DNA of 64,000 nt from Rhodococcus pseudokoreensis (GTDB lineage: Bacteria; Actinomycetota; Actinomycetes; Mycobacteriales; Mycobacteriaceae): assembly GCF_017068395.1 (NCBI RefSeq), contig NZ_CP070619.1, forward strand, positions 4,278,001 to 4,342,000, read 5' to 3'. Below the pieces are notes generated by a model. The model saw only the letters and a program-made list of their open reading frames with translations, did no database searches and was not told the DNA's origin. Made by a program: the position numbers and the translations under genes. Shown in pieces: positions 19,964-31,529 of the stretch (position 1 is its first letter; each line of letters starts with the position of its first letter).

Positions 19964-21444
19964 CCCTCGTACTCCGCTATGCCGCCCGCAGCGATCGTGG
20001 CCTCGTCCGTTCCAACAACGAAGATTCGGTGTACGCCGGGGCCCGCCTGCTGGCGCTCGCGGACGGCATGGGCGGTCACGCGGCCGGTGAGGTCGCGTCG
20101 CAGTTGATGATCGCGGCCCTCGCGCATCTCGACGACGACGAGCCCGGCGAGGACCTGCTCGGCAAGCTGGAGGCCGCCACCCGCGAGGGCAACGACACCA
20201 TCGCCGATCACGTCGAGGAAGACCCGGAACTCGACGGCATGGGCACCACGCTCACCGCAATCCTGTTCTCCGGCAACAAGCTCGGGCTGGTCCACATCGG
20301 TGACTCCCGCGCCTACCTGCTCCGCGACGACTCCCTCGCACAGATCACCCGCGACGACACGTTCGTGCAGTCGCTGGTCGACGAGGGCCGGATCACCGCC
20401 GAGCAGGCGCACACCCACCCGCAGCGCTCGCTCATCATGCGCGCCCTCACCGGAAACGAGATCGAACCGACGCTGACGGTCCGCGAGGCCCGCGCCGGCG
20501 ACCGTTATCTGCTGTGCTCCGACGGACTGTCGGACGTGGTCAGCGACGAAACCATCGAAAACACGATGCGGGAGGGCTCACAGGACGAGTGCGCCGACCG
20601 GCTCATCGAACTGGCGCTGCGCAGCGGCGGCCCGGACAACGTGACGGTCGTCGTCGCCGACGTCATCGACCTCGATTACGGGCAGAGTCATCCCATCGTG
20701 GCCGGTGCCGCGTCCGCCGACGACGAAGAGGACACGCCGCCGCCCAACACGGCTGCGGGACGTGCCGCGGCGATGCGCCCGCCGCGTGCCACCCCGAAGC
20801 GGGTGGTCCCGCAGGTCGAGGAACCGCCGACGAAGAAGAAGCGTCACCGCATGTGGTGGGCTGCACTCGCGCTCGGTCTGATCGTCGTGGTCGCCGTCGC
20901 TGCCTTCGTGGGGCGGGCTCTGGTCCGCAACAACTACTACGTCGGCGCCGACGGCGAACGCGTCACCGTGCTGCGTGGAGTTCCCGGTTCGGTGCTCGGA
21001 TACTCGCTGCAGGAGGCGAATCTCGTCGGCTGTGTCAGCGATTCCGGCGACCTGACGTTGATGTCGCCGACCGAATCGCCGAACGGGTGCACCATCCTCG
21101 AGGTCGACGACCTCCAGCCGTCCGCCCGTGAGCAGGTGCGTGCCGGGCTGCCCTCGGGCAAGCTCGACGACGTCCGCAACCAGATGACACGGCTCGCGCA
21201 GAACGATCTGCTTCCGGTGTGCGAGTCGGAGACGGCCACCACCACGACGACCACCCCGGCGCCGAGTCCCGCTCCGACGCCGGCACCCGCGCCCGTCCCG
21301 GAGACCACGCCGCCGCCCGCTCCCGCACCCGCTCCGCCGGCAGCGTTGCCGGCACCGGAGACGCCTGCACCCCAGACCCCGACCGCCACCCCGGCGCCGA
21401 CCGTGACCCAGGTTCCCGGTCAGAACTGCAGGACGGCTAGCTGA
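19960..21444 (+). CDS. pstP: Ser/Thr protein phosphatase PstP
   Basis: A 494-residue PP2C-family phosphatase opposing PknA and PknB. The cytoplasmic catalytic domain (residues about 5-235) has [39 protein letters not shown] and [10 protein letters not shown], giving all the metal-binding aspartates. A juxtamembrane linker, one transmembrane helix (near residues 297-318) and an external domain follow. The C-terminal tail is rich in Pro, Ala and Thr. It starts at GTG overlapping fhaB and ends in TGATG overlapping rodA, so it sits in a tightly coupled operon. Confidence 0.96.
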   Translation: MTLVLRYAARSDRGLVRSNNEDSVYAGARLLALADGMGGHAAGEVASQLMIAALAHLDDDEPGEDLLGKLEAATREGNDTIADHVEEDPELDGMGTTLTAILFSGNKLGLVHIGDSRAYLLRDDSLAQITRDDTFVQSLVDEGRITAEQAHTHPQRSLIMRALTGNEIEPTLTVREARAGDRYLLCSDGLSDVVSDETIENTMREGSQDECADRLIELALRSGGPDNVTVVVADVIDLDYGQSHPIVAGAASADDEEDTPPPNTAAGRAAAMRPPRATPKRVVPQVEEPPTKKKRHRMWWAALALGLIVVVAVAAFVGRALVRNNYYVGADGERVTVLRGVPGSVLGYSLQEANLVGCVSDSGDLTLMSPTESPNGCTILEVDDLQPSAREQVRAGLPSGKLDDVRNQMTRLAQNDLLPVCESETATTTTTTPAPSPAPTPAPAPVPETTPPPAPAPAPPAALPAPETPAPQTPTATPAPTVTQVPGQNCRTAS

Positions 21445-22898
21445 TGTCGGTCGCAAGTGCATCACCGGGGGCGCAGTTTCCCAGTCCACCCGGCGGGTTC
21501 GCGCCAGCCCCCGTCCAGTCGACGCGCCGGGGCACCGAGCTGATCCTGATCGGTTTCGCGATCCTGATCACGACGATCTCGCTGGTGCTGGTGGAGGCCA
21601 GCCAGGAACAGAGCATCACCTGGGACCTCGCCAAGTACGCCGCCACCTACTCGGCGCTGTTCCTGATCGCGCATCTCGCGGTGCGCCGGTTCGCGCCGTA
21701 CGCCGACCCCCTGATCCTGCCGATCGTCGCGCTGCTCAACGGCCTCGGCCTGGTGCTGATCCACCGGCTCGACCTCGCCGACGCACAGTCCGCCGCCTAC
21801 TTCGGGCTGCCCGTCCCGTCGCCGGACGCCAACCAGCAGGTGCTGTGGACGACGCTGGCCATCGCCGGTTTCGTGGCCGTGCTGGTGCTGCTCAAGGACT
21901 ACCGCCTGCTCGCCCGCTACAGCTACACCCTCGGACTCGCGGGACTGGTTTTCCTCGCCATCCCGGCGATCCTGCCGTCGAGCTTCTCCGAGGTGAACGG
22001 CGCGAAGATCTGGATCCGTCTCCCCGGCTTCAGCATTCAGCCCGGCGAGTTCGCGAAGATCCTCCTGATCATCTTCTTCGCGTCCGTCCTCGTCGCGAAG
22101 CGCGACCTGTTCACCACCGCGGGCAAGCACGTGTTCGGTATCGACCTTCCCCGTGCCCGCGACCTCGGGCCCATCCTCGTCGCGTGGATGGTGTCGGTGG
22201 GGGTGCTGGTGCTGGAGAAGGACCTCGGCACGTCGCTGCTGCTGTTCAGCACCGTGCTCGTGATGCTCTACATCGCCACCGAACGCGTCGGATGGCTGCT
22301 GATCGGCGTCGGGCTGCTCGGCATCGGTTTCTTCTTCGCGTACCAGCTGTTCGGTCACGTCCGGGTCCGGGTCAGCACCTGGCTCGACCCGCTGGGCGAC
22401 TACAACAACACCGGCTACCAGATCTCGCAGTCGCTGTTCGGGCTCGCGACCGGCGGCGTCGCGGGGACAGGGCTCGGCAGCGGCAGACCCGCCCAGGTGC
22501 CGTTCGCGAAGACCGACTTCATCGTCGCGACGATCGGTGAGGAACTCGGACTCATCGGTCTCGCCGCCGTCCTGATGCTGTTCCTGATCCTCGTCATCCG
22601 CGGTCTGCGCACCGCGCTCGCCGTCCGCGACAGCTTCGGCAAGCTGCTCGCCGCCGGTCTGTCGTTCACGATCGCAGTGCAGGTGTTCGTGGTGGTCGGC
22701 GGCGTCACCAAGCTGATCCCCCTCACCGGTCTGACCACGCCGTTCATGTCGTACGGTGGGTCGTCCCTGCTCGCGAACTACCTCCTCCTCGCGATCCTCA
22801 TCAAGATCTCCGACGCCGCCCGTGAGCCGGCCGTCCCGAAGAAGAAGGGGCCCGCACCCATCGCCGACGCCCCGACGGAGATGGTGCCGCGCTCATGA
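21444..22898 (+). CDS. rodA: Peptidoglycan glycosyltransferase RodA (SEDS family)
   Basis: A 484-residue polytopic membrane protein of the FtsW/RodA/SpoVE family that polymerises lipid II for side-wall growth. It has around ten to twelve hydrophobic segments. The extracellular loop between them holds [13 protein letters not shown] and a later [12 protein letters not shown], and the C-terminal [21 protein letters not shown] matches the SEDS signature. It starts by a 1-base overlap with the pstP stop, and its partner PBP (pbpA) overlaps its own stop by 4 bases. Confidence 0.96.
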   Translation: MSVASASPGAQFPSPPGGFAPAPVQSTRRGTELILIGFAILITTISLVLVEASQEQSITWDLAKYAATYSALFLIAHLAVRRFAPYADPLILPIVALLNGLGLVLIHRLDLADAQSAAYFGLPVPSPDANQQVLWTTLAIAGFVAVLVLLKDYRLLARYSYTLGLAGLVFLAIPAILPSSFSEVNGAKIWIRLPGFSIQPGEFAKILLIIFFASVLVAKRDLFTTAGKHVFGIDLPRARDLGPILVAWMVSVGVLVLEKDLGTSLLLFSTVLVMLYIATERVGWLLIGVGLLGIGFFFAYQLFGHVRVRVSTWLDPLGDYNNTGYQISQSLFGLATGGVAGTGLGSGRPAQVPFAKTDFIVATIGEELGLIGLAAVLMLFLILVIRGLRTALAVRDSFGKLLAAGLSFTIAVQVFVVVGGVTKLIPLTGLTTPFMSYGGSSLLANYLLLAILIKISDAAREPAVPKKKGPAPIADAPTEMVPRS

Positions 22899-24382
22899 AC
22901 ACACCTCTGCGTCGTGTCGCGATCGCCGTCATGGTGATGGTGGTCGCGCTCCTCGCCAACGCCACCTACGTCCAGGTCATCAAGGCGGACAACCTGCGGG
23001 CCGATCCGCGGAACTCGCGCGTGCTGCTCGACGAGTACTCGCGTCAGCGCGGCCAGATCTCGGCGGCCGGGCAGGTGCTCGCGGCGTCCGTGCCGACCGA
23101 CGACCGCTACAAGTACCTGCGCACGTACCCGCCGAACCCGGCGGCGCCGTCGAGCCCGCTGGCCAACGCACCGGTCACCGGTTTCTACTCGATGCAGTAC
23201 GGCAGCACCGGACTCGAGCGGTCGGAGGACCCGGTCCTCAACGGTTCCGACAACCGGCTGTTCGGGCGTCGCTTCTTCGACCTCGTGTCCGGACGCGACC
23301 CGCGCGGCGGCAACGTGGTGACCACCATCAACCCGGTCATGCAGCAGGTGGCGTACGACCAGCTGACGGCGAAGGGCTACACCGGTTCGGTCGTGGCGAT
23401 CGAGCCGAGCACCGGACGCATCCTCACGATGGTGAGCACCCCGAGCTACGACCCCAACTCGCTCGCCAGCCACGACGGCACCGAGACCACGCAGGCGTGG
23501 GAAGCGCTGAACGCCGACCCGGAGAAGCCGCTGATCAACCGCGCGGTGTCGCAGACGTACCCGCCCGGTTCCACGTTCAAAGTGGTGGTCACCGCCGCGG
23601 CGCTCGCCGCCGGAACCACCCCCGACACCCAGCTGACCGCGGCCCCGCAGATCACCCTTCCCGGCACGTCGACGACGCTCGAGAACTACAACGGCTCCAC
23701 GTGCGGCGGCGCACCCACCGCGTCGCTGCGGGAGGCGTTCGCGCGGTCCTGCAACACGGCGTTCGTCGAACTCGGCGTCAAGACCGGAGCCGACGCCGTC
23801 GGCGACCAGGCCAGTGCACTCGGCATCGGCGGGCAGATGCCCGGCGTCCCGTTCCCCGTCGCCGACAGCACCATCGGGTCGATCCCCGACGACGCCGCGC
23901 TCGGCCAGAGCAGCATCGGCCAGCGTGACGTGGCGCTCACCCCGCTGCAGAACGCGATGATCGCGGCTACCGTCGCCAACGGTGGAGTGCGCATGCAACC
24001 CCAGCTGGTGTCGGAACTGCAGAGCCCGGACCTGTCCAACCTCGCGACCACCAACCCGGTGTCCGAAGGCCAGGCGATGTCGTCTCAGGTGGCGGCTACC
24101 CTGACCGATCTGATGATCGGCTCCGAGAACAACACCAGCGGCGAGGGCAAGATCCCGGGCGTGCAGATCGCGTCCAAGACGGGCACCGCCGAGCACGGAA
24201 CCGACCCACGGAACACCCCGCCCCACGCCTGGTACATCGGATTCGCACCCGCCCAGAACCCGACCGTGGCCATCGCGGTCATCGTCGAGGACGGCGGAGA
24301 TCGTGCACTGGCCGCAACCGGCGGCTCGGTGGCTGCACCTATCGGCCGTGCCGTCATCGCAGCCGGACTACAAGGGGGCTGA
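22895..24382 (+). CDS. pbpA: Penicillin-binding protein A (class B PBP)
   Basis: A 495-residue transpeptidase with an N-terminal signal anchor and no glycosyltransferase domain. Active-site motifs are S-x-x-K in [11 protein letters not shown]-x-N in SCNTAFVE and KTG in SKTGTAEHG, correctly spaced. It should cross-link peptidoglycan made by RodA; in mycobacteria it is a PknB substrate. The ATG overlaps the rodA stop (ATGA), and pknA begins 2 bases after its stop. Confidence 0.96.
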   Translation: MNTPLRRVAIAVMVMVVALLANATYVQVIKADNLRADPRNSRVLLDEYSRQRGQISAAGQVLAASVPTDDRYKYLRTYPPNPAAPSSPLANAPVTGFYSMQYGSTGLERSEDPVLNGSDNRLFGRRFFDLVSGRDPRGGNVVTTINPVMQQVAYDQLTAKGYTGSVVAIEPSTGRILTMVSTPSYDPNSLASHDGTETTQAWEALNADPEKPLINRAVSQTYPPGSTFKVVVTAAALAAGTTPDTQLTAAPQITLPGTSTTLENYNGSTCGGAPTASLREAFARSCNTAFVELGVKTGADAVGDQASALGIGGQMPGVPFPVADSTIGSIPDDAALGQSSIGQRDVALTPLQNAMIAATVANGGVRMQPQLVSELQSPDLSNLATTNPVSEGQAMSSQVAATLTDLMIGSENNTSGEGKIPGVQIASKTGTAEHGTDPRNTPPHAWYIGFAPAQNPTVAIAVIVEDGGDRALAATGGSVAAPIGRAVIAAGLQGG

Positions 24383-24384
24383 TT

Positions 24385-25773
24385 GTGGCACTGAACAACG
24401 GCGCGCTGATCGCCAATCGATACCGCCTGATCCGGCTCATCGCCACGGGCGGAATGGGACAGGTCTGGGAAGCGACCGACAACCGGCTCAACCGTCGTGT
24501 CGCGGTGAAGGTGCTGAAGTCCGAGTTCTCGTCCGACCCGGAGTTCGTCGAACGGTTCCGCTTCGAGGCGCGCACCACCGCGCAGCTGAACCATTCCGGC
24601 ATCGCCGGGATCTACGACTACGGCGAGGTCCGCGACGCCACCGGCGACTCCACCGCCTACCTGGTGATGGAACTCGTCAACGGTGAGCCGCTGAACGCCG
24701 TCCTCGCGCGGGTGGGCCGTCTCGCGGTGCCGCACGCACTGGACATGCTCGAGCAGACCGGGCGGGCGCTGCAGGTGGCGCACGACGCCGGAGTCGTGCA
24801 CCGCGACGTGAAGCCGGGCAACATTCTGATCACCCCCACCGGTCAGGTGAAGATCACCGACTTCGGCATCGCCAAGGCCGTGGAGAACTCGCCGGTGACG
24901 CGCACCGGCATGGTGATGGGCACCGCCCAGTACATCGCGCCCGAGCAGGCGCTCGGCCAGGACGCCACCGCGGCCAGCGACGTGTACTCTCTCGGCATCG
25001 TCGGCTACGAGGCGCTGTCGGGACGGCGCCCGTTCATCGGCGACGGCGCCATCACGGTGGCGATGAAGCACGTGCAGGAAGCGCCGGCACCGTTGCCGAA
25101 CGACCTGCCACCGAACATCCGCGAGCTCATCGACATCACGATCGCGAAGGATCCGAGCACCCGCTACGCCAGTGGCGGAGAGTTCGCCGACGCGGTCGCG
25201 GCGGTCCGGGCGGGCAGGCGGCCTCCGCCGCCGGGCGTGTCGGGTACCGGGGCGGGGCGGGTGCTGCCCCCGCCGATGACCGGTGCAACCCAGATGATGC
25301 CGCCCTCACAGACCGCGTACGCGGGTCCGGTCACCGGGCAGGTGCCGCCGGACGACCCGAACGGTGACGGCAAGAAGGGCGGGTTGACCAGCGGCCAGAA
25401 GGCCATTGCCTGGGGTGCAGGTGGTTTGATCCTGCTGGCGGCGATCATCGCGCTCGCACTCGTCCTGTTCGACGGTGGTGACACGAAGGAACCGACGTCG
25501 CCGGCGGTGACCTCGTCGCTGCGGACGATCACGACGACACCGCGGCCGACGACCACGACGACGACCGAGGAAGAGACGACCACCACCGAGCCGCCGTACA
25601 CGACGACCACCACCACCGAGCCGCCGTACACGACGACCACCACCACAGCACCCACCACCACGACGACAGAGCCGACGACGACTACCACCACGACCACCAC
25701 CGCACCCACGACGACGACCACGACGACCACGTCGGAGGAGTCAACTACTCCGACCCCACAAGGACAGCCATGA
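24385..25773 (+). CDS. pknA: Ser/Thr protein kinase PknA
   Basis: A 462-residue membrane kinase. The kinase domain (residues about 13-275) has the glycine loop [21 protein letters not shown] (catalytic Lys), [20 protein letters not shown] and [10 protein letters not shown]. After a juxtamembrane segment comes one transmembrane helix near residues 340-362. The extracellular tail of about 90 residues is almost only Thr with Pro, Glu and Tyr, containing a 30-base tandem duplication. There are no PASTA domains, as in mycobacterial PknA. Its stop overlaps pknB (ATGA). It phosphorylates cell-division and wall proteins in related bacteria. Confidence 0.95.
   Translation: MALNNGALIANRYRLIRLIATGGMGQVWEATDNRLNRRVAVKVLKSEFSSDPEFVERFRFEARTTAQLNHSGIAGIYDYGEVRDATGDSTAYLVMELVNGEPLNAVLARVGRLAVPHALDMLEQTGRALQVAHDAGVVHRDVKPGNILITPTGQVKITDFGIAKAVENSPVTRTGMVMGTAQYIAPEQALGQDATAASDVYSLGIVGYEALSGRRPFIGDGAITVAMKHVQEAPAPLPNDLPPNIRELIDITIAKDPSTRYASGGEFADAVAAVRAGRRPPPPGVSGTGAGRVLPPPMTGATQMMPPSQTAYAGPVTGQVPPDDPNGDGKKGGLTSGQKAIAWGAGGLILLAAIIALALVLFDGGDTKEPTSPAVTSSLRTITTTPRPTTTTTTEEETTTTEPPYTTTTTTEPPYTTTTTTAPTTTTTEPTTTTTTTTTAPTTTTTTTTSEESTTPTPQGQP
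25579..25640 (+). repeat. 30-base tandem duplication in the pknA tail
   Basis: Two adjacent copies of a 30-base unit encoding [10 protein letters not shown]. It lengthens the Thr-rich extracellular tail of PknA and probably varies in copy number between strains. Confidence 0.7.
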
Positions 25774-27689
25774 CGACACCGCGCAACCTCTCCTCACGCT
25801 ACGAGCTGGGTGAGATTCTCGGCTTCGGTGGCATGTCCGAGGTCCACCTCGCCCGGGACGTCCGGCTCAGCCGCGATGTCGCGATCAAGGTCCTGCGTGC
25901 CGACCTGGCCCGCGACCCCACGTTCTACCTGCGGTTCCGCCGCGAGGCGCAGAACGCGGCGGCGCTGAACCATCCGGCGATCGTGGCCGTCTACGACACC
26001 GGCGAAGCGGAAACCGAAGCGGGACCGCTGCCGTACATCGTGATGGAGTACGTCGACGGCGACACGTTGCGCGACATCGTGCGCGGCGAGGGCCCGATGG
26101 CGCCGCGCCGGGCGATGGAAGTCATCTCGGACGTGTGCGCGGCGCTCGACTTCAGCCACCGCAACGGCATCGTGCACCGCGACGTGAAGCCCGCCAACGT
26201 GATGATCAACCGTGCGGGTGCGGTGAAGGTGATGGACTTCGGCATCGCGCGGGCGATCTCCGACGCGTCCAGCCCCATGACGCAGACGGCCGCCGTCATC
26301 GGCACCGCCCAGTACCTGTCGCCCGAGCAGGCCCGCGGCGAGCAGGTCGACGCCCGATCCGACGTGTACTCGCTCGGGTGTGTGCTGTTCGAGATCCTCA
26401 CCGGCGAACCCCCCTTCAAGGGTGACTCCCCGGTCGCGGTCGCGTACCAGCATGTGCGGGAGGACCCGCAGACGCCGTCCGTGGTCAACCCGGACATTCC
26501 GCGTGAGCTCGACTCGGTGATCCTCAAGGCGATGAGCAAGAACCCCGCCAACCGCTACCAGACCGCCGCAGACATGCGCAGCGACCTGGTCCGGGTTCTC
26601 GGCGGGCAGCGCCCCAGCGCGCCGATGGTCATGAGCGACGAGGACCGCACCACGATCCTCGGTGCCGTCGACTCCGGCGCCGGGAACTACCGCCGCCAGC
26701 AGACCAACACGCAGACCGCGGCGTCGAAGACGGACGGCGGCGAACCCGACAAGAAGAAGAACCCGATGCGGCTGGCGCTGATGGCGCTGGGCGCCCTCGT
26801 CGTCGTCGGCATCGTCGGCGCGTTCCTGTGGTCCGTGGGCCCGGGTTCGAAGGCTGATCAGGTGACCATGCCGGACGTCACGAACCAGGCCGCGGACGAC
26901 GCCGAGACGACGCTGCAGAACCTCGGTTTCCGCGTCTCCCGGCAGCAGAAACCCGACGCCGTCGTGGCGACCGGCAACGTCATCACCACCCGGCCCGTCG
27001 GTGGTGTGCAGGTGGACGAGGGCAGCACGATCACCCTCGAGGTGTCGTCGGGCCCCGAACAGGTGAAGGTCCCGCGGCTCGCGGGCCTGACGCAGCAGGA
27101 AGCCCAGCAGGAACTGAATGCGGTCGGTCTGCGGCTCGACACCGCCGTCGCCCGCGCCCCGTCCGACCCTTCCGACGTCGACAAGGTGATCCAGCAGGAC
27201 CCGTCCTCCGGGGCGAGCATCTCCCTCGACTCCGAGGTCGCCATCACGCTGGGTACCGGACCTGAGCAGATCCGAATCCCCGACGTCACCGGCCAGAAGG
27301 TCGAGGTCGCGCAGGCGAACATCGAGGGCGCCGGTTTCAAGGCGCAGATCCAGAACATCGACTCCGGTGCGCCGAAGGGCGAGGTCGTCTCCACCGATCC
27401 CGTCGGCGGTTCCACTGCCGCCAAGGGCGACACCATCCAGATCCGGGTGTCGAACGGCAACAACATCGAGATGCCCGACCTGACGGGCAAGACGGTGTCG
27501 CAGGCGCTCGCGGCGCTGCGCAGCGCCGGCTGGAGTGGGTCGTCGGCTTCGGTGAATCAGACGCAGACGTCCACACTGGACCCGGAGATGGTCGGCAAGA
27601 TCATCAGCCAGGAACAGCCGCCGGGATCGGAGATCACCAAGAACGGTGTCGTCTCGGTCGGTGTCGGCGCGCTCGGCATCCCGCGGTAG
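25770..27689 (+). CDS. pknB: Ser/Thr protein kinase PknB
   Basis: A 639-residue receptor kinase. The kinase domain (residues about 12-275) has [42 protein letters not shown] and the activation loop [20 protein letters not shown] with two Thr that are autophosphorylated in mycobacteria. One transmembrane helix lies near residue 340. Four extracellular PASTA domains follow, starting at [24 protein letters not shown] and IEMPDLTG, which sense peptidoglycan fragments or lipid II. It is the last gene of the operon and is followed by a bidirectional hairpin. Confidence 0.97.
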   Translation: MTTPRNLSSRYELGEILGFGGMSEVHLARDVRLSRDVAIKVLRADLARDPTFYLRFRREAQNAAALNHPAIVAVYDTGEAETEAGPLPYIVMEYVDGDTLRDIVRGEGPMAPRRAMEVISDVCAALDFSHRNGIVHRDVKPANVMINRAGAVKVMDFGIARAISDASSPMTQTAAVIGTAQYLSPEQARGEQVDARSDVYSLGCVLFEILTGEPPFKGDSPVAVAYQHVREDPQTPSVVNPDIPRELDSVILKAMSKNPANRYQTAADMRSDLVRVLGGQRPSAPMVMSDEDRTTILGAVDSGAGNYRRQQTNTQTAASKTDGGEPDKKKNPMRLALMALGALVVVGIVGAFLWSVGPGSKADQVTMPDVTNQAADDAETTLQNLGFRVSRQQKPDAVVATGNVITTRPVGGVQVDEGSTITLEVSSGPEQVKVPRLAGLTQQEAQQELNAVGLRLDTAVARAPSDPSDVDKVIQQDPSSGASISLDSEVAITLGTGPEQIRIPDVTGQKVEVAQANIEGAGFKAQIQNIDSGAPKGEVVSTDPVGGSTAAKGDTIQIRVSNGNNIEMPDLTGKTVSQALAALRSAGWSGSSASVNQTQTSTLDPEMVGKIISQEQPPGSEITKNGVVSVGVGALGIPR

Positions 27690-27699
27690 GCGCTCCGCG

Positions 27700-27745
27700 C
27701 CCGTGCGCCTTTCTGGTTGCTCCAGCTACCGGAAAGGCGCACGGG
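27700..27745. terminator. Bidirectional terminator between pknB and trpG
   Basis: Arms CCCGTGCGCCTTTC (27700-27713) and GAAAGGCGCACGGG (27732-27745) pair perfectly around an 18-base loop, 10 bases past pknB and just before the convergent trpG stop. Confidence 0.75.
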
Positions 27746-27747
27746 GG

Positions 27748-28401
27748 CTATGCCCCTAGAGCTTGCGCGACCTCGGCTTCGAGCGTGGCGACGAGGGATT
27801 CCTTCGGGGCGTCACCGCAGACGGTGAGCCAGTTGGCAAGCATGCGGTGCCCGCCCTCGGTGAGTACGGACTCCGGATGGAACTGGACGCCGTGGATCGG
27901 CAGTTCCCGATGCCGCATCGCCATGACGATGCCGCTGTCGGTGTGAGCGGTGACCTCGAGTTCGTCCGGGATGGTGTCTTCCAGGACGGTCAGCGAGTGG
28001 TAGCGCGTGGCGGTGAACGGGTCGGGCAGACCCGCGAGAACGCCCTTGCCGGTGTGGTGGACGACGCTGGTCTTGCCGTGCAGGAGTTCGGGGGCCCTGT
28101 CGACGGTCGCGCCGAACGCGGCGCCGATCGCCTGGTGTCCGAGGCACACGCCGAGGAGCGGCGTGCCTGCCGCGGCGCAGGCCGTGACCAGGTCCATCGT
28201 CGCCCCTGCGCGCTGCGGTGTGCCGGGGCCGGGGCTCAGGAGGATGCCGTCGAACTCGGCCGCTGCGGCCGCGATCGCGTCGGGCCCGGTGAGGTTCGGA
28301 TCGTCGTTGCGCCAGACCACGGCCCGGGTTCCCAGCTGTCCGAGGTACTGGACCAGGTTGAACACGAAGCTGTCGTAGTTGTCGACGACGAGAATCCTCA
28401 T
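27748..28401 (-). CDS. trpG: Glutamine amidotransferase (TrpG/PabA type)
   Basis: A 217-residue class I amidotransferase that supplies ammonia for anthranilate or 4-amino-4-deoxychorismate synthesis. It starts MRILVVDNYDSFVFNLVQYL. The nucleophile motif GVCLGHQAIGAAFG holds the catalytic Cys near residue 84, and HGVQFHPESV the His-Glu pair. The position next to pknB matches Rv0013 of M. tuberculosis, annotated trpG there; the protein probably serves one or both synthases. ATG 28401 is the family start. It follows the DUF881 gene by 65 bases on the same strand. Confidence 0.93.
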   Translation of the reverse strand: MRILVVDNYDSFVFNLVQYLGQLGTRAVVWRNDDPNLTGPDAIAAAAAEFDGILLSPGPGTPQRAGATMDLVTACAAAGTPLLGVCLGHQAIGAAFGATVDRAPELLHGKTSVVHHTGKGVLAGLPDPFTATRYHSLTVLEDTIPDELEVTAHTDSGIVMAMRHRELPIHGVQFHPESVLTEGGHRMLANWLTVCGDAPKESLVATLEAEVAQALGA

Positions 28402-28466
28402 GGGAGCAGGGTATTCTGCCCGCCCCGACCCTCGCACGGCCGGGGACGGTTCAGCGTCGGTTCGGA

Positions 28467-29168
28467 TCAGTGGCCCGCGTACCCGGGCACGGACAGTTGG
28501 CCGGACGCGGCCTCCGAATAGCCGAGGCCGAACCGCGTCGCGTACTGCTTGAACACGCGGATTCCGGGTTCGTTGGCGAGTGCCGCCTCCAGTCGCGCCG
28601 GATCCCCGATCGCCGACATCACATAGGGCGGGCTGTACGTGCGGCCGTGCAGCAGCAGGGTGTTGCCGATGCAGCGCGGCGCGGACGTGTTGACGATCCG
28701 CTGGTCCTGCATGCCGACCGCCTCGGCGCCGCCCACCCACAGCGCGTTCAGCACACTCTGGACGTCCTGCTGGTGAACGACGAGATCGTCCGGCGACGCG
28801 TCGACGGGGTATTTGCCGTCCGCGTCACGGGGGGCGTCGGTGAGGGTGACGGTGACGCCCGGACCGGTCATCGGTGTGAGCCCGGCGTCCGTGGCGAGCG
28901 CCTTGCTGTCGGCGAGGGCCTGCGCGACACCGCTGTCGGACGCCGCCGCGTCCTGCTGCAGCGACTCCACCTGGGCCGCCAGATCGTCGCGGGCCTCGGC
29001 CACCTGGTCGGTCTCGGACTGCGCGTTCCGCACGAGGTCGGACAACCGGGTGGAATCACCGGCCCGGATCTCGTTGCCGTGCGACACCTGGCGGGTGGTG
29101 GCCACCAGCAGACCGGCCACGAGACACACCACCAGCACCGCGATCCGCCAGAAGATCGACCTGGTCAC
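28467..29168 (-). CDS. DUF881-family membrane protein
   Basis: A 233-residue protein equivalent in position to Rv0012. It has an N-terminal transmembrane helix (residues about 7-25), then a coiled-coil-like segment (RLSDLVRNAQSETDQVAEARDDLAAQVESLQ), and the DUF881 domain beginning near TGPGVTVTLTDAP and including ALWVGGAEAVGMQDQRI. It should sit outside the membrane, probably in envelope or division complexes; the exact role is unknown. It is divergent from crgA. Confidence 0.9.
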   Translation of the reverse strand: MTRSIFWRIAVLVVCLVAGLLVATTRQVSHGNEIRAGDSTRLSDLVRNAQSETDQVAEARDDLAAQVESLQQDAAASDSGVAQALADSKALATDAGLTPMTGPGVTVTLTDAPRDADGKYPVDASPDDLVVHQQDVQSVLNALWVGGAEAVGMQDQRIVNTSAPRCIGNTLLLHGRTYSPPYVMSAIGDPARLEAALANEPGIRVFKQYATRFGLGYSEAASGQLSVPGYAGH

Positions 29169-29287
29169 CGGTGTTTCCGTCCCCTCGTCCTCGCCGCACG
29201 AATCGCGGCTACGTTAGCGTGTACACACGCAGGTATTTCCGAATCTACCTGCCCACATTCCCGTAGAGCCGCACGAACGAGGACGTC

Positions 29288-29551
29288 ATGCCGAAGTCGA
29301 AGGTCCGAAAGAAGACCGATTACACGATCAACCCTGCGAGCCGCACCCCGGTGAAGGTGAAGGCCGGCCCCTCGAGCACCCTGTACGTCTCGGTGATGCT
29401 CGGGTTCATGCTGGTCGGCCTGGTGTGGCTTCTCGTCTACTACCTGGCCGCCGACCAGCTCGAGTGGATGAACAACCTCGGTGCCTACAACTTCCTCATC
29501 GGGTTCGGCTTCATGGTGGTCGGGCTGATCATGACGATGCGCTGGCGTTGA
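29288..29551 (+). CDS. crgA: Cell division protein CrgA
   Basis: An 87-residue protein with two transmembrane helices (residues about 32-55 and 66-84) after a basic N-terminus [16 protein letters not shown]. It matches CrgA in size and in the [24 protein letters not shown] segment. CrgA recruits and stabilises the septal machinery (FtsQ, FtsI, CwsA) in mycobacteria and blocks premature septation in Streptomyces. Its place beside the DUF881 gene is conserved. Confidence 0.95.
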   Translation: MPKSKVRKKTDYTINPASRTPVKVKAGPSSTLYVSVMLGFMLVGLVWLLVYYLAADQLEWMNNLGAYNFLIGFGFMVVGLIMTMRWR

Positions 29552-29624
29552 CGATCACAATTACACGCATGTCATTCATCCCCAATGTGGACAACCCCTG
29601 TGGATAGCCGCAGGTCGAGTGCCG

Positions 29625-30077
29625 ATGTCTGCTGACGAGGCACCGCTGGAGTGGTCGACGCCGCTCGGTGCGGTGATCGCTCTGGCCGTGGGCGGGCTCG
29701 CGTTGGGGGTCGCGGGACTTTCGGTGTCGATCGAGCCTGCGGGTCGTGTACTCGTGTGTGTCGCCGCCCTCGGGCTGCTGCTGACCGCTGCGTCCGCACT
29801 CCGGCAGCGCCCACGCCTGGCCGTCGACAAAGAAGGCGGCGGGATCGTGGTGCACCGGCTGACGGGCCGCCACGAGTACTCCCGCTCGCAGATCGACCGG
29901 GCGCGTCTGGTCCGGTACCCGCGGCTGGGCCGCCGGGTGCCGATGCTCGAGATCGACGTCCGCACCGAGGACGGCACCGAACGCCTCCTGATCTTCGGCC
30001 GCTGGGATCTCGGCACCACTCCGGAGGACGTGTTCGATGCCCTCGCGGTGCACCGTCTGGTGGGCCGGGGTCAGTAG
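29625..30077 (+). CDS. PH-domain membrane protein (Rv0010c-like)
   Basis: A 150-residue protein with two N-terminal hydrophobic segments and a C-terminal bacterial PH-type domain (RLAVDKEGGGIVVHRLTGRHEYSRSQI... and MLEIDVRTEDGTERLLIFGRWDLG). ATG 29625 is used; GTG 29619 is also in frame. It sits where Rv0010c lies in M. tuberculosis, but here on the same strand as crgA. The 3' end overlaps the convergent rhomboid gene by 7 bases. Confidence 0.8.
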   Translation: MSADEAPLEWSTPLGAVIALAVGGLALGVAGLSVSIEPAGRVLVCVAALGLLLTAASALRQRPRLAVDKEGGGIVVHRLTGRHEYSRSQIDRARLVRYPRLGRRVPMLEIDVRTEDGTERLLIFGRWDLGTTPEDVFDALAVHRLVGRGQ

Positions 30078-30988
30078 CCGAAGCTCGCACGCAGCTGCAG
30101 GGTGCGGACCGCGATGACGGCCAGCGGCACCAGCACCACGACGCCGAGGCAGATCCAGCCGACGGTGACGGCCTTCTCCCGGTTGTTCCCGGCGCCCAGC
30201 AGCTGGGGCCCGTAGAGGATGGCCGCGGTGGCCGCGGCTCCGGCGACCAGGCCGCCGAGATGCCCCCACAGTGAGATGCCGGGGATGGTGATGCTGATGA
30301 TCACGTTGATGGCGATCACCGAGATCACCGGCGCCGGGCTGCGCCGCAACCTCAGGAGGATGACGGCCTGCGCTCCCATCAGTCCGAAGACGGCGCCCGA
30401 CGCGCCAGCGGTGACCGCGTGCAGCTGGAACAGCATCACCGCGGCGGAACCGCCGAGGATCGACGCGAAGTACACGAACGCGTAGCGGGCGCGGCCGAGG
30501 ACCAGTTCGGTGTCGCGGCCGATGATCCACAGCGCGAACATGTTGACGGCCAGGTGGATGAGACCGAAGTGGAGGAATCCGCTGCCGACCACACGGACGA
30601 GCTGACCGTCCACGACAGCGGGTGGGAACAGCGCCCAGTCCGCGAAGAGCGTCGATCCCGCCTGGTTCTGCATGATGCTGCGGGACTGCGCCGCGGTGAT
30701 CAGGAAGATGCCGACGTTCGCGGCCATCAGGATGTACGTCACCAGCGGCACCGCACGCTGCGTCGTCACGGCGCCCGCGACGTTGCGGACCGCACGGACG
30801 TCACGCTGCCCGGCGGCGACACAGTCGACGCACTGGTAGCCGACTGCGGCCTCGCGCAGGCATTCGGGACATGCGGGACGACCGCACCGATTGCACGACA
30901 GCGCAGTGGGACGATCGGGATGGCGGACGCACCGCGGCTGGGGCGGAGTGCCCTCGTTCGCGGCACCGCCCCAGCCGGGGTTGGTCAT
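30071..30988 (-). CDS. Rhomboid-family intramembrane serine protease
   Basis: A 305-residue membrane protease. An N-terminal zinc-ribbon or B-box-like segment has four C-x2-C-type cysteine pairs (CVRHPDRPTALSCNRCGRPACPEC and QCVDC). Six transmembrane helices follow. The active-site serine is in GASGAVFGLMGAQ, and the catalytic His is in SLWGHLGGLVAGA. It lies 13 bases downstream of ppiA on the same strand, probably in one transcript. Substrates are unknown. Confidence 0.92.
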   Translation of the reverse strand: MTNPGWGGAANEGTPPQPRCVRHPDRPTALSCNRCGRPACPECLREAAVGYQCVDCVAAGQRDVRAVRNVAGAVTTQRAVPLVTYILMAANVGIFLITAAQSRSIMQNQAGSTLFADWALFPPAVVDGQLVRVVGSGFLHFGLIHLAVNMFALWIIGRDTELVLGRARYAFVYFASILGGSAAVMLFQLHAVTAGASGAVFGLMGAQAVILLRLRRSPAPVISVIAINVIISITIPGISLWGHLGGLVAGAAATAAILYGPQLLGAGNNREKAVTVGWICLGVVVLVPLAVIAVRTLQLRASFGY

Positions 30989-31001
30989 GTGCTGCGGTTC
31001 C

Positions 31002-31529
31002 CTACGCGATGGTGACGCTGTTGATCACGACCGGCTCGAGCGGACGGTCCGCGCGGTCGGTGGCCGTGGTCGAGATGGCGTCGACGACCTTCTTCGACTC
31101 CTCGTCGACGACCTCACCGAAGATGGTGTGGCGGCGGTTGAGGTGCGGCGTCGGGCCGGTGGTGATGAAGAACTGCGAACCGTTGGTTCCGGGGCCCGCG
31201 TTGGCCATGGCCAGGATGTAGGCGCGGTCGAACTGCAGTTCCGGGTGGAACTCGTCGCCGAACTTGTAGCCCGGGCCGCCGGCGCCGGTGCCGGTGGGGT
31301 CGCCGCCCTGGATCATGAATCCGTCGATGACGCGGTGGAAGACGGCGCCGTCGTAGAACGGTCCGGAGTTGGTGCCACCAGCGTTGGCGGTGCTGTAGTC
31401 CTTCGAACCGTCGGCCAGGCCGACGAAGTTCTCGACGGTCTTGGGCGCGTGGTTGCCGAACAGCGCGATCTTGATGTCGCCGCGGTTGGTGTGCAGCGTT
31501 GCGGTTGCGGTCTGATGAGGTGAAGTCAC
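31002..31529 (-). CDS. ppiA: Peptidyl-prolyl cis-trans isomerase A (cyclophilin)
   Basis: A 175-residue cyclophilin-type isomerase with [25 protein letters not shown] (catalytic Arg) and [23 protein letters not shown], the core cyclophilin signatures. No signal peptide is present, so it acts in the cytoplasm. GTG 31529 gives the usual short N-terminus ([18 protein letters not shown]). It corresponds to Rv0009 at the same place near the origin. Confidence 0.94.
   Translation of the reverse strand: MTSPHQTATATLHTNRGDIKIALFGNHAPKTVENFVGLADGSKDYSTANAGGTNSGPFYDGAVFHRVIDGFMIQGGDPTGTGAGGPGYKFGDEFHPELQFDRAYILAMANAGPGTNGSQFFITTGPTPHLNRRHTIFGEVVDEESKKVVDAISTTATDRADRPLEPVVINSVTIA

Noticed and set aside
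25500..25760. The Thr-rich tail of pknA as a frameshift or sequencing error
   Set aside because: The frame stays open and ends in a proper ATGA overlap with pknB, and acidic Thr-rich tails are plausible for this extracellular part.
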